A stretch of 64,000 nt of DNA, taken from positions 19,568-83,567 of the forward strand of contig JANXBY010000008.1 in assembly GCA_025060455.1 (NCBI GenBank), in the 5' to 3' direction. Position 1 is the first letter of the stretch. The number at the start of each line of letters is the position of its first letter. Below, piece by piece: positions 24,556 through 34,014 of the stretch. The notes under the pieces were generated by a model. That model worked only from the letters and a program-made list of their open reading frames with translations. It ran no database searches and was not told the origin of the DNA. Source of the stretch: Armatimonadota bacterium (lineage in GTDB: Bacteria; Sysuimicrobiota; Sysuimicrobiia; Sysuimicrobiales; Sysuimicrobiaceae). A program made the position numbers and the translations under genes.

Positions 24556-25382
24556 GCCGGACGCCCCGCGGCGGGGTAGGAGCCCAGGCGAACCACCCAC
24601 AGGCACTGCGCCCGCAGGGACTCCAGGGCGCGCCGGACCCGGTCCTCTTCCTCGTGGCCCTCGAAGTCCACGTAGAACACGTACTCCCACACCGCCTGAC
24701 GGGCGGGCCGGCTTTCCAGCTTGGTGAGGTTCAGGCCCTCCTCCGCGAACGCACCCAGGGCGCGGTACAGAGCCCCGGGCCGGTGGGCGGTGGCGAACAC
24801 CACCGACGTCTTGCTGGGATCCCGGCGCGGGGGGGCGTCCTTGGCCAGGGACAGGAACCGGGTGTAGTTCATGGGGTTAGTCTGGATCTCCTCCGCCAGA
24901 ACTTCCAGCCCGTACAGCTCCGCGGCGCGGCGGCTGGCGATGGCCGCGGTCTCCGGGGATGGGTGGCAAGCCAGCATCTGCGCGGAGCCCGCGGTGTCGT
25001 AGTACGGCACCACCTCCACCCCCAGACGCCGCAGGAAGACCTCGCACTGGGCTAGGGCCTGTGGGTGGGAGTACACGCGGCGCACCCGGTCCAGGCGCGT
25101 CCCCGGCACGCCCAGGAGGCAGTGCGACACCCGCAGGGTCACCTCGCCGGTGATGCGCAGGGCGTGGTGGAACTCCAGCAGCAGGTCGTAGGTCTCGTTG
25201 ATGCTGCCCGCCTCGGAGTTCTCCACGGGGACGATTCCCGCCGCCGCCTCCCCGTCCGCCACCGCCTCAAACACGTCCCGCAGGGTCCGACGAGGCAGCA
25301 CCTCCACCGGCCCGAAGTGCTGCAGGGCGGCCTCCTCGCTGAACGCTCCCCGCTCGCCCTGGAAGGCCACCGGCCGGTTCAC
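24552..25382 (-). CDS. pheA: Prephenate dehydratase
   Basis: This enzyme turns prephenate into phenylpyruvate in phenylalanine synthesis. The 276-residue protein is the mono-functional form without a chorismate mutase domain. It has FQGERGAFSEEAA near 6-18, VPVENSEAGSINETYDLL near 58-75, YSHPQALAQCEVFL near 108-121 and NYTRFLSLA near 165-173 with the catalytic Thr. A C-terminal ACT domain has LNLTKLESRPARQAVWEYVFYVDFEGH with the Phe-binding ESRP motif. GTG at 25382 overlaps the proC stop as GTGA. Feedback control by Phe is expected from the ACT motif. Confidence 0.95.
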   Translation of the reverse strand: MNRPVAFQGERGAFSEEAALQHFGPVEVLPRRTLRDVFEAVADGEAAAGIVPVENSEAGSINETYDLLLEFHHALRITGEVTLRVSHCLLGVPGTRLDRVRRVYSHPQALAQCEVFLRRLGVEVVPYYDTAGSAQMLACHPSPETAAIASRRAAELYGLEVLAEEIQTNPMNYTRFLSLAKDAPPRRDPSKTSVVFATAHRPGALYRALGAFAEEGLNLTKLESRPARQAVWEYVFYVDFEGHEEEDRVRRALESLRAQCLWVVRLGSYPAAGRPA

Positions 25383-26197
25383 GACGCCAGCTCGCGGGCC
25401 CGCCGGGCGGCCCGCTCCACGGCCTCCACGAACGCTCCCCGGACCCCGTGCTCCTCCAGGGCACCCACCCCCGCCATGGTGGTGCCGCCCGGCGAGGTGA
25501 CCCTCCGCCGCAGCTCCGCGGGATCCAGTCCGGTCTCCCTCAGCATCCGAGCCGCACCGAACACCGTCTGGACCACCAGGTCCCTCGCCACCTCGGGCGC
25601 CAAACCGGCGCGCACACCGGCCTCGATCAGGCTCTCCACCAGGAAGAACACGTACGCGGGACCGCTCCCCGAAAGCCCTGTGACCAAGTCGATGCGTTCC
25701 TCTGGGACCTCCACCACCGCGCCCACCGACCCGAACAGCTGCCTCGCCAGATACGCATCCTCCTCGGTGGCCCACCGCCCGAGGGCGTATGCGGTAACAC
25801 CCTCTCGCACCGCGGAGGGGGTGTTGGGCATGGCGCGAACCACCGGCAGGTTCGGGAACGCCCGCTCCAGGGAAGCCAGGGTCAGGCCCGCCACCACGGA
25901 CACCACCCGGTGGCCGGGGCGGACGAACGGCCGCAGCTGCTGGGTCGCCTCCGGTACGTCCTTCGGCTTCACCGCGAGCAGCAGCACCTGGCTGGCTTCG
26001 CACAGCTCATCCTTGCGTTGCGTCACACAGACCCCGTACCGCGCCCGCAGCCAGTCCAGCCGCGCCCGGTTGGACCGGTTGGTGACCCACACGCATTCCG
26101 CAGGCCACCCTGCGGCGCGCATGCCGCTGACGAGGGCCTCCGCCATGTTCCCCGCGCCCACGAATCCGACCGTGGGGTAGGTCTTCCCGTCCATCAT
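25379..26197 (-). CDS. proC: Pyrroline-5-carboxylate reductase
   Basis: ProC makes proline from pyrroline-5-carboxylate. The protein of about 272 residues has the dinucleotide fold GFVGAGNMAEALVSGM near 10-25, AVKPKDVPEA near 75, VVRAMPNTPSAVREG near 118-132 and the C-terminal signature GLSGSGPAYVFFLVESLIEAGV. Start ATG at 26197 has GAGG 8 bases upstream; frames further upstream lie in the T-box leader. It is the first gene after a T-box whose specifier loop best reads CCC, a proline codon. This suggests the whole proC-pheA-thrC-hom-lysC series answers to uncharged tRNA-Pro, though later genes may have other promoters. Confidence 0.95.
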   Translation of the reverse strand: MMDGKTYPTVGFVGAGNMAEALVSGMRAAGWPAECVWVTNRSNRARLDWLRARYGVCVTQRKDELCEASQVLLLAVKPKDVPEATQQLRPFVRPGHRVVSVVAGLTLASLERAFPNLPVVRAMPNTPSAVREGVTAYALGRWATEEDAYLARQLFGSVGAVVEVPEERIDLVTGLSGSGPAYVFFLVESLIEAGVRAGLAPEVARDLVVQTVFGAARMLRETGLDPAELRRRVTSPGGTTMAGVGALEEHGVRGAFVEAVERAARRARELAS

Positions 26198-26209
26198 CAA
26201 CTTCACCTC

Positions 26210-26456
26210 AATGCGACGCGCCTCCGCCCGCAAGGGCGGAGGCGCGCTCCGCGGTACCACCTTGCTTCCGGCCTCCCCTCAGGAGGTCCGGCGCTCAGGT
26301 TGCGCTAACGGGCAACTCCCAGCGGGGTTCTCCACTTCCGTGGCTTTCCCCCGCAGCTCCGGGGTGGGTGTCCGGGCGCCCCTCCGACCGGCCTCGCACC
26401 GGCTGCCGGCTCGCTTTCGGCGGCTGCTCCCGGCTGGCCCCGTCCTCGCCGAGTTC
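26210..26456 (-). promoter_or_regulatory. T-box leader, proline-type specifier
   Basis: The conserved T-box sequence AAGGTGGTACCGCGG lies at 26263-26249. It is followed by a perfect 13-bp hairpin with TTGC loop (26246-26217) that competes with the antiterminator. Stem I can be folded with CCGGG/CCCGG above and CGGGG/CCCCG below an internal loop whose 3' side is ACACCCA. Reading three bases before a conserved purine gives specifier CCC (Pro). The terminator-like hairpin has no U-run after it, so control could be translational, although the proC ribosome-binding site lies just outside it. Alternative specifier ACC (Thr) is less well placed. Confidence 0.85.
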
Positions 26457-26462
26457 GCACCG

Positions 26463-26492
26463 TTTGTAGCATAGGCGATGCGGCAGCGTCAA
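26463..26492 (-). promoter_or_regulatory. Promoter of the T-box / proC operon
   Basis: TTGACG (26492-26487), an 18-base spacer and TACAAA (26468-26463) with an extended TGC ahead of the -10. Transcription would begin near 26456, giving a leader of about 255 nt before proC. Confidence 0.65.
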
Positions 26493-26507
26493 CGGCGCTG
26501 GGACCGG

Positions 26508-27392
26508 TCAGATGGCGCGCTCGAAGTACAGGTGCACGCGCTCGGTGACAAAGCCCAGGCGCCGCGCCAGGGCCACGGCAGCCGGGTCCAGACCCCAGTG
26601 GTTGAGCCGGGCGGGGTGCTCGCGCGTGTGCAGGAACGCCACCGCCGCGGCCGCGAGGGCCGTGCCGACGCCCCGGCGGCGGTGACCCTCACGAACGGCC
26701 ACCCACAGGTCGCCGATCCCTCCGCGCAAGACCACGTGGGCGTAGCCCACCGGGACCCCCATCCGCTCGCAGACGAACGTGCGGGTGTGAGGCCTTCCGA
26801 TCCGCTGGGCCACTTCCGCCTCCCGCAGCCGCTCCCCATACGCCTCGTGGTGCAGGCGGGCGATGTCCGGGGCGTCACCTGCCTCCGCCCGGCGCAGGAC
26901 GTAGCCTTCCGGGGCGTCCGGCGGGCGCGGGCGGTCTCTGCGGACCACGGTGCGCAGGGCGTTCACCAGGGAGAACCCATGGTGCCGCGCCAGGGCCAGG
27001 GCCAGCAGGTTGCCCTCGTGGGTGCGCAGCATTACGGACTCCTGGCGCGCGGCTTGGTGCCGGTCCACCAGCAGCCGCCAGACGCGCCGCAGCAACACCT
27101 CGTCGGTGGGGCTCATGGGCTCCGGGCGGCCCCGGACCTGCACGGGGCGGGCCACGAGCTCCTCCACCAGCATGCGGCGCCCGTCCCGGCCCGCCACCAG
27201 GAAGCCCGCGGGCTGGCCGTTGACCACCAGCAGGTGGACTTCCTTCTCCGACTGCACCCACCAGAAGTCCTGGGGGCCGATGGGGCCGTACTTGTCGAAG
27301 CAGGCGGAGTACCCGCCGCCGTGTACCGGCTCGTACAGGCGGACCAAAAGGTCCGTGTCCTCCGCGGTGGCCGGACGGAACTCCACGCGCAC
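26508..27392 (-). CDS. GNAT-family protein with two acetyltransferase domains
   Basis: The 294-residue protein contains two GNAT-like halves. The C-terminal half is the better one: VRRAEAGDAPDIARLHHEAY, then GYAHVVLRGGIGDLWVAVREGHRRRGVGTALAAAAV (acetyl-CoA P-loop RRRGVG) and LGFVTERVHLYFER. The N-terminal half has FRPATAEDTDLLVRLYEP and a FLVAGRDGRRMLVEELV core. GTG at 27392 is chosen after GGGGGAAG; a GTG two codons later is possible. It follows rsfS by 16 bases. The substrate is unknown. Confidence 0.82.
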   Translation of the reverse strand: MRVEFRPATAEDTDLLVRLYEPVHGGGYSACFDKYGPIGPQDFWWVQSEKEVHLLVVNGQPAGFLVAGRDGRRMLVEELVARPVQVRGRPEPMSPTDEVLLRRVWRLLVDRHQAARQESVMLRTHEGNLLALALARHHGFSLVNALRTVVRRDRPRPPDAPEGYVLRRAEAGDAPDIARLHHEAYGERLREAEVAQRIGRPHTRTFVCERMGVPVGYAHVVLRGGIGDLWVAVREGHRRRGVGTALAAAAVAFLHTREHPARLNHWGLDPAAVALARRLGFVTERVHLYFERAI

Positions 27393-27408
27393 CGCTTCCC
27401 CCGGGCGT

Positions 27409-27774
27409 TCAGGTCCGGCTGCGCACGCGCCGGGGTGCGGCGGGCTGCGCCCGCTGGGGTCCCCACAGGCGCTCCAGCCGGTAGTACGCGCGCTCCTCCG
27501 GGCCGAACAGGTGCACAACCACGTCCCCGTAATCCATGAGCACCCAACGGCTCTGGGGCGTGCCCTCCCGCCCCACCAGGTGCGCGCCCGCGGCCTCCAT
27601 GGCCTCCTCCACCGCCTCCGCGATGGCCCGCAGCTGCACCACGCTCTCCCCCGTGGCGATCACGAAGTAGTCCGCCACCAGGGTGTACTCCCGGAGGTCC
27701 AGAACGACCACGTCCGCGGCGCGTTTTTCCTCCGCCGCGCGGGCTGCCACCAACGCCTTGTCGTAGCCACCCAC
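27409..27774 (-). CDS. rsfS: Ribosome silencing factor RsfS
   Basis: RsfS binds ribosomal protein L14 and blocks subunit joining when nutrients are scarce. The 121-residue protein has the family pattern KRAADVVVLDLREYTLVADYFVIATGES near 18-44, VGREGTPQSRWVLMDYGDVVVHLFGPEERAYYRLERLWG near 67-105 and a basic C-terminal tail. GTG at 27774 is the first start after the nadD stop (5 bases). No ATG is available and the ribosome-binding site is weak. Position after obg and nadD matches the usual order; yqeK is missing between nadD and rsfS. Confidence 0.93.
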   Translation of the reverse strand: MGGYDKALVAARAAEEKRAADVVVLDLREYTLVADYFVIATGESVVQLRAIAEAVEEAMEAAGAHLVGREGTPQSRWVLMDYGDVVVHLFGPEERAYYRLERLWGPQRAQPAAPRRVRSRT

Positions 27775-27779
27775 TTGGT

Positions 27780-28406
27780 CTACGCCGTCCCCCCCCCTTC
27801 GCGGTACAGGCCGTGCTTGACGATGTACTGCTCCACCGCCTCCGGTACCAGGTAGCGGATGGGCTTGCCGTTGCGCACCCGCCATCGGATCTCTGTGGAC
27901 GAGATGGCGAGGGCCGGGATCTCCAGCAGGTGGATGCGGTCCCGGTAGGCCCGGCCGATGCTGCTGTTGTGCCAGTCCTCGCGGTTGAGGGAGTAGCCCG
28001 GCCGGCTGGCGGCGATGAACTCGCACAGCCGCAGCAGCTCCTCGGTGCGGTGCCACTCGCCCCGCAGGATCTGGTGGATGGCGTCCGCCCCGGTGATGTA
28101 GAACAGCTCCACACCCGCCCAACGGGCCCGGAACGCGCGCAGGGTGTCCACGGTGTAGCTGGGCCCGGGACGGTCGATCTCCTCCCGGGAGACGTCGAAG
28201 TAAGGGTTCGTGGCGGTGGCCAGGAACGTCATCCGGAACCGGTGCTCGGGGTCGGTGACCTCGCCCGGGTCCTTGTGGGGCGGATGGCGGTTGGGAACGA
28301 AGATGACGCGGTCCAGCCCCAGCTGCCAGCGCGCTTCCTCCGCGGTCACCAGGTGCCCCAGGTGCACGGGGTCGAAGGTGCCGCCCATAATGCCGATCCG
28401 AGCCAC
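27780..28406 (-). CDS. nadD: Nicotinate-nucleotide adenylyltransferase
   Basis: NadD transfers AMP to nicotinate mononucleotide, giving deamido-NAD; it joins the de novo route and the PncA/PncB salvage route. The 208-residue protein has the nucleotidyltransferase motif GIMGGTFDPVHLGHL near 5-19, RHPPHKDPG near 40-48, and SSTEIRWRVRNGKPIRYLVPEAVEQYI near 170-196 with the second conserved signature. GTG at 28406 has GGGAGG 6 bases upstream and lies two bases past the obg stop. Confidence 0.95.
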   Translation of the reverse strand: MARIGIMGGTFDPVHLGHLVTAEEARWQLGLDRVIFVPNRHPPHKDPGEVTDPEHRFRMTFLATATNPYFDVSREEIDRPGPSYTVDTLRAFRARWAGVELFYITGADAIHQILRGEWHRTEELLRLCEFIAASRPGYSLNREDWHNSSIGRAYRDRIHLLEIPALAISSTEIRWRVRNGKPIRYLVPEAVEQYIVKHGLYREGGGTA

Positions 28407-28408
28407 GC

Positions 28409-29801
<1,393 letters not shown>

Positions 29802-29811
29802 ACCGCCTCCC

Positions 29812-30129
29812 CTAGGACTCCACCACCTCGATGCGCTCGATCCGCAGCGCGGTGAACGGTTGCCGGTGGCCGCGCTTACGCCGGTACCGGACCTTCGGCT
29901 TGTACTTGAACACCAACACCTTCCGGCCACGGCCTTGCTGCACGATGCGGGCCACGACCCTGGCCCCGGGCACCCACGGGGTCCCCACCAGAGTCCGCTC
30001 GCCAGCCACCAGGAGCACCCGGTCCAGCACCACCTCCTGGCCGGGATCCCCCGCGATGCGCTCCACGCGCACCGTCTGGCCTTCCCACACGCGCAGCTGT
30101 TTGCCGCCGGCTTCGACCACCGCGTACAC
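29812..30129 (-). CDS. rplU: 50S ribosomal protein L21
   Basis: L21 is a 105-residue 23S rRNA-binding protein of the 50S subunit. It starts [17 protein letters not shown] and ends with the basic [31 protein letters not shown] region typical of the family. GTG at 30129 has GGAGG 6 bases upstream. It heads the rplU-rpmA-obg-nadD-rsfS unit. A promoter with TTGCTC and TAGAAT lies 30 bases upstream. Confidence 0.97.
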   Translation of the reverse strand: MYAVVEAGGKQLRVWEGQTVRVERIAGDPGQEVVLDRVLLVAGERTLVGTPWVPGARVVARIVQQGRGRKVLVFKYKPKVRYRRKRGHRQPFTALRIERIEVVES

Positions 30130-30158
30130 CGTACACCTCCGCTCTGCGGACCCAGGGG

Positions 30159-30188
30159 ATTCTACCAGGACGCCGGACCCCGGAGCAA
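30159..30188 (-). promoter_or_regulatory. rplU operon promoter
   Basis: TTGCTC (30188-30183), an 18-base spacer and TAGAAT (30164-30159), with TGG directly before the -10 (extended element). Confidence 0.6.
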
Positions 30189-30200
30189 CTCGAGGGTGAC

Positions 30201-30390
30201 TCAGCGGCCGGCGCGGGCGGGGCGGGCGGTCATCCAGCGATCCGCCCAGCGCTGCACCAGGAGCTCTGTGAAGCGCCGTGGGCGAGGAAGTCCGGTCCCA
30301 CCTGGAGGTGAAAGCCGTCCAGGCTGGACCGCAGCGCCGCGTAGGCCCACCGCCGGCCCCCGTAGGCACAATTCTTGCTCGCTCGCGCCG
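30201..30390 (-). pseudogene. Possible decayed coding remnant
   Basis: On the minus strand a stretch with strong GC bias at third positions reads [17 protein letters not shown] and, after a shift of frame near 30265, [16 protein letters not shown] up to TGA at 30203-30201. No start codon or ribosome-binding site is seen, and neither piece is long enough to stand alone. It may be the tail of a lost gene upstream of rplU. Family unknown; the reading could also be chance. Confidence 0.25.
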
Positions 30391-30393
30391 GCG

Positions 30394-31905
30394 ATGGCAC
30401 AGCCCGCTGCCCAAAGGGAATCGGCGTCTTTAGCCCTGCGCCTGCTGGAGCTAGCGGCGTGGGTGACGGAGGCCCTGGATCCCGACCGAGTGCTGCACCG
30501 GGCCGCGGAGGGGTTGGTGGGCGTGTTCGGAGCCCACTCGGCGGTGGCCTACGCCTACCACCCCCGCGAGCGGGCGGTGGAGCTGCGGGCCGCGGCAGGA
30601 GCAGCGCCTCGCCTGCGGCCGTACGTGCCCATCCGGACGGACGGGGTGACCAGCCGCCTGCTGCGGGTGTTGGGGCCGGTGGCGGTCCCCGACTGCACGC
30701 GGGACCCCGGGGTGAAGCAGGAGCTGGTGGCCGCGGGTGTGCGGGCGTTCGTAGGGATCCCGTTCGTCAGCGACCGGACGGTGCGGGCGGTACTGTACCT
30801 GAACTTCCCGCAGCCGCAGGACTTCAGGCCGGAAGTCCTGGCCCTGCTCGCCGCCTTCGCCCGCCAGGTGAGCGTGGCCCTGGACAGGGCGGAGGCGTAC
30901 CGGGCCTTGCGGGTGGTGCGCGACCGCATGATCGTGAGCCTGGCGGAGGCGGTGGACGCCCGTGACCACCCCACCGGCGGCCACTCGCGGCGCATCCAGG
31001 CTCTGGCGCGCGCCATCGGACAGGCCCTCGGGCTGGACCCGGAGCTCATGGACTACCTAGAGAGCGCGGCGCTGCTCCACGACATCGGCAAGATCGGCGT
31101 CCGCGACGCGGTCCTGCTCAAGCCCGGGGATCTGTCGCCGGACGAGCGGCAGGAGGTGGAGCAGCACTCCCTCATCGGAGCCCGCATCCTCGCCGCGGCA
31201 GGGCTACCTGACGAGGTGGTGGAGGCCGTGCGCCACGCCCACGAGTGGTTCGACGGTACCGGCTACCCCGCAGGTCTCGCCGGGGACCGCATCCCGCTGC
31301 TGTCGCGGATCGTGGCGGTGGCGGACGCCTTCGAGGCCATGACCGCAGACCGTCCGTACCGTCGTGGCACCACCTGGGAGAACGCCCTGGCGGAGCTGGA
31401 ACGCCACACGGGCCGGCAGTTTGACCCGCGGGTGGTGGCCGCCCTCCGCGAGGTGCTGTCCGACCCGCGAAGGCGAGCCCTCTTGGCGGAGGAGATGCAC
31501 GCCGTCTCCCGCCCAGGCCTGGACCCCACCGCGGAGCTGCATCCTGCGGAAGCCTCCCAGCTGCTGGCCAAGGGTTTTTACGCCCTCGCCTGGTACTTCA
31601 TCGAGGGCCTGGAGCAGACTGCAGGCCCTCAGGTGGCGGAGCGCATGCTGGACCAGCTGCCTGTGATCCCCCTGTTCGAACCCTCCGCCTCCCGCGACGG
31701 CGGAGTGGCGGTCTCCCACGCCACGGTGCTGCGGCGGCTGGAGCAGTACCGGCAGCAGCTGCAGGACATGGTGGCGCAGGCACAGGCGGTGTGCGGGGAG
31801 CGGATCTGCCGCAGCCTTCTGGAGGAGGCGGTCCGGAGCCTGCCTGAGGAGCTTCAGGACACGGGCATCTTCCTCCTCCGGGGCGCCGCATCCGCCCTGC
31901 GGTAA
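30394..31905 (+). CDS. GAF domain and HD-GYP phosphohydrolase
   Basis: This 503-residue cytoplasmic signalling protein has a GAF domain at about 20-170 ([34 protein letters not shown]) and an HD-GYP domain at about 180-360. The latter shows [28 protein letters not shown] and the full GYP motif [19 protein letters not shown]. Such domains hydrolyse cyclic di-GMP to pGpG or GMP. The last 140 residues are an unassigned helical domain. ATG at 30394 lacks an obvious ribosome-binding site. It converges on the EF-G-like gene with a 17-base gap. No GGDEF partner is in the window. Confidence 0.9.
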   Translation: MAQPAAQRESASLALRLLELAAWVTEALDPDRVLHRAAEGLVGVFGAHSAVAYAYHPRERAVELRAAAGAAPRLRPYVPIRTDGVTSRLLRVLGPVAVPDCTRDPGVKQELVAAGVRAFVGIPFVSDRTVRAVLYLNFPQPQDFRPEVLALLAAFARQVSVALDRAEAYRALRVVRDRMIVSLAEAVDARDHPTGGHSRRIQALARAIGQALGLDPELMDYLESAALLHDIGKIGVRDAVLLKPGDLSPDERQEVEQHSLIGARILAAAGLPDEVVEAVRHAHEWFDGTGYPAGLAGDRIPLLSRIVAVADAFEAMTADRPYRRGTTWENALAELERHTGRQFDPRVVAALREVLSDPRRRALLAEEMHAVSRPGLDPTAELHPAEASQLLAKGFYALAWYFIEGLEQTAGPQVAERMLDQLPVIPLFEPSASRDGGVAVSHATVLRRLEQYRQQLQDMVAQAQAVCGERICRSLLEEAVRSLPEELQDTGIFLLRGAASALR

Positions 31906-31922
31906 GGCGGCCTGCCGGGAGG

Positions 31923-33998
31923 TCAGTGCGCCTCTGAGGCCTGGCGCTGACGCGTGGCTTCCTCCACCACCTTCTGCACGATGTGGGGGGGCACCTCTTC
32001 GTAGTGCGAAAAGCTCATCTCGAAGAAGCCCCGGCCGCCCGTGATGGACCGCAGGTCGCTGGCGTACCGCAGCATCTCCGCCATGGGGACCTGCGCGCGG
32101 ACCGTGGTGGTGCCGTCCCCGTTGGGCTCCATGCCCTGGATCCGTCCCCGTTTGCCGTTCAGGTCTCCGATCACGTCGCCCACCAGGTCGTCCGGGATGG
32201 TCACCGACACGTTCATGATGGGCTCCAGGAGCACCACCCCCGCCTGCTCTGCAGCCTTCTTGAACGCCAGGGACCCTGCGATCTGGAAGGCGATGTCGGA
32301 GGAGTCCACGGGGTGCGTCTTCCCGTCCACCAGGGTCACCCGCACGTCCACCACCGGGTAGCCGGCCAGCACACCCTCCTCCATGGCCTTCCGAACCCCT
32401 TTGTCCACGGAGGGCCGGAACTGCTGCGGGATGGCGCCCCCGAATATCTTGTCCACGAACTCGTAGCCGGCCCCGCGGGGCAGCGGCTCGATCTCGATGG
32501 TGCACACGCCGTACTGGCCCCGGCCGCCCGTCTGCTTCACGTAGCGGCCTTCCGCGGTGGCCTTCTTCCGGATCGTCTCCCGGTAGGGCACGTGCGGCTG
32601 CCCCAGCTGGACGTCCACGTGGAACTTGCGCCGGAGTCGGTCCGCCACGATCTCCAGGTGCGACTCGCCCAGCCCCGACAGGATGGTCTTCTTGGACTCG
32701 GGGTCGTGCTCCACGTGCAGGGTGGGATCCTCCTCCACCAGGCGGGCCAGGGCCTGGCCCAGCCTGTCCTCGTCCTGCTTGCTCTTGGGCTCGACCGTCA
32801 TAGCGATGGCGGGCTTCGGGAACTCCACGGGACGCAGCCGCAGGGGGCGGTCCTTGGCGCAGAGGGTGTCGTTGGTCTGAGTCTCGCTCAGCTTGGCCAC
32901 CGCACCGAGGTCGCCCGCGGGGATCTCCGGCACGGGGATCTGCTGCTTGCCACGCAGCAGGTACAGCTGGCCCACGCGTTCGGCCCGTTCCTTGGTGACG
33001 TTGTACACCTGGGAGTCCGACCGCAGGGTGCCGGAGTACACGCGGAAGTACGACAGTCGGCCGACGTACGGGTCCGCCATGGTCTTGAACACCAGGGCCG
33101 CCAGGGGCCCCGTGGGGTCCGGGGGCAGCGTCTCGCCCTCCAGGGAGGTCTCCGGAGGCCGGTCCGCGGGGCTGGGGGCCAGCTCCACCAGGGCGTCCAG
33201 CAGCTCGCGGGCGCCCACCGCCTGGAGCGCCACCGCGCACAGGACCGGGACCACCCGGCCCGACCGCACCCCCGCCCTCAGACCCCGCCGCAGCTCCTCC
33301 TCGGAAAGGTCGCCGGACTCCAGGTACTTCTCCAGCAGGCCGTCGTCCGATTCCGCGGCCTGCTCCGCCAGCTTCTCCCGCCAACGCAGGGCCTCACCCC
33401 GGAGTTCCTCGGAAAGCTGCGCCTCGGTGGCCCGGCCACCCTCGTACGTGGAGGCCCGCAGGGTGACGAGGTCCACCACACCCCGCAGGTTCGCCTCCGC
33501 ACCCAGGGGAATCTGGACCGGGACCACGTGGGTGCCGAACCGGGCCTGCAGGGCCTCCACGGTGCGGGAGAACTGTGCGTTCTCCCGGTCCAGGCGGTTC
33601 ACCACCACCAGCCGGGCTAGCCCGTGCTGGTCTGCCACCTTCCAAAGCTTTTCCGTCTGCACCTGTACCCCGCTGAGGGCGTCCACCACGAACAGCGCCA
33701 CATCCGCCACCCGCAGGGCCGCGTAGGCCTCACCCACGAAGTCGGGGTATCCGGGCGTGTCCACCAGGTTCACCTTGTGGTCCCGCCACTCCAGGGGCGC
33801 GGTGGCGGCGTTGATGGTGATCTTCCGCCGCACCTCCTCCGGGTCGAAGTCCGTGGTGGCGGTCCCGTCGTCCACCCGCCCCAGGCGCTCCACCACCCCC
33901 GCGCAGAACAGCAACGCCTCCACCAGGCTCGTCTTGCCCACACCTCCGTGCCCCACCACCGCCACGTTTCGGATGCGGTCCACCGGGTAGGTCTTCAC
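31923..33998 (-). CDS. EF-G-like translation GTPase (EF-G II type)
   Basis: This 691-residue protein has EF-G architecture: G domain with VVGHGGVGKTSL near 14-25, DTPGYPDF near 80-87 and NRLDRE near 135. Then domain II (GRLSYFRVYSGTL), domain III (GLGESHLEIVADRLRR), domain IV (GGRGQYGVCTIEIEPL) and domain V follow. Switch I reads DDGTATTDFDPEEVRRKITI rather than the canonical GxAxxDWMEQEQERGITI, which places it in the EF-G II/EF-G-like clade, not the main elongation factor. Members act in ribosome recycling or have undefined roles. GTG at 33998 follows GGGAGG. The canonical fusA is not in the window. Confidence 0.9.
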   Translation of the reverse strand: MKTYPVDRIRNVAVVGHGGVGKTSLVEALLFCAGVVERLGRVDDGTATTDFDPEEVRRKITINAATAPLEWRDHKVNLVDTPGYPDFVGEAYAALRVADVALFVVDALSGVQVQTEKLWKVADQHGLARLVVVNRLDRENAQFSRTVEALQARFGTHVVPVQIPLGAEANLRGVVDLVTLRASTYEGGRATEAQLSEELRGEALRWREKLAEQAAESDDGLLEKYLESGDLSEEELRRGLRAGVRSGRVVPVLCAVALQAVGARELLDALVELAPSPADRPPETSLEGETLPPDPTGPLAALVFKTMADPYVGRLSYFRVYSGTLRSDSQVYNVTKERAERVGQLYLLRGKQQIPVPEIPAGDLGAVAKLSETQTNDTLCAKDRPLRLRPVEFPKPAIAMTVEPKSKQDEDRLGQALARLVEEDPTLHVEHDPESKKTILSGLGESHLEIVADRLRRKFHVDVQLGQPHVPYRETIRKKATAEGRYVKQTGGRGQYGVCTIEIEPLPRGAGYEFVDKIFGGAIPQQFRPSVDKGVRKAMEEGVLAGYPVVDVRVTLVDGKTHPVDSSDIAFQIAGSLAFKKAAEQAGVVLLEPIMNVSVTIPDDLVGDVIGDLNGKRGRIQGMEPNGDGTTTVRAQVPMAEMLRYASDLRSITGGRGFFEMSFSHYEEVPPHIVQKVVEEATRQRQASEAH

Positions 33999-34014
33999 GG
34001 CCGGCCCCTCCCGC

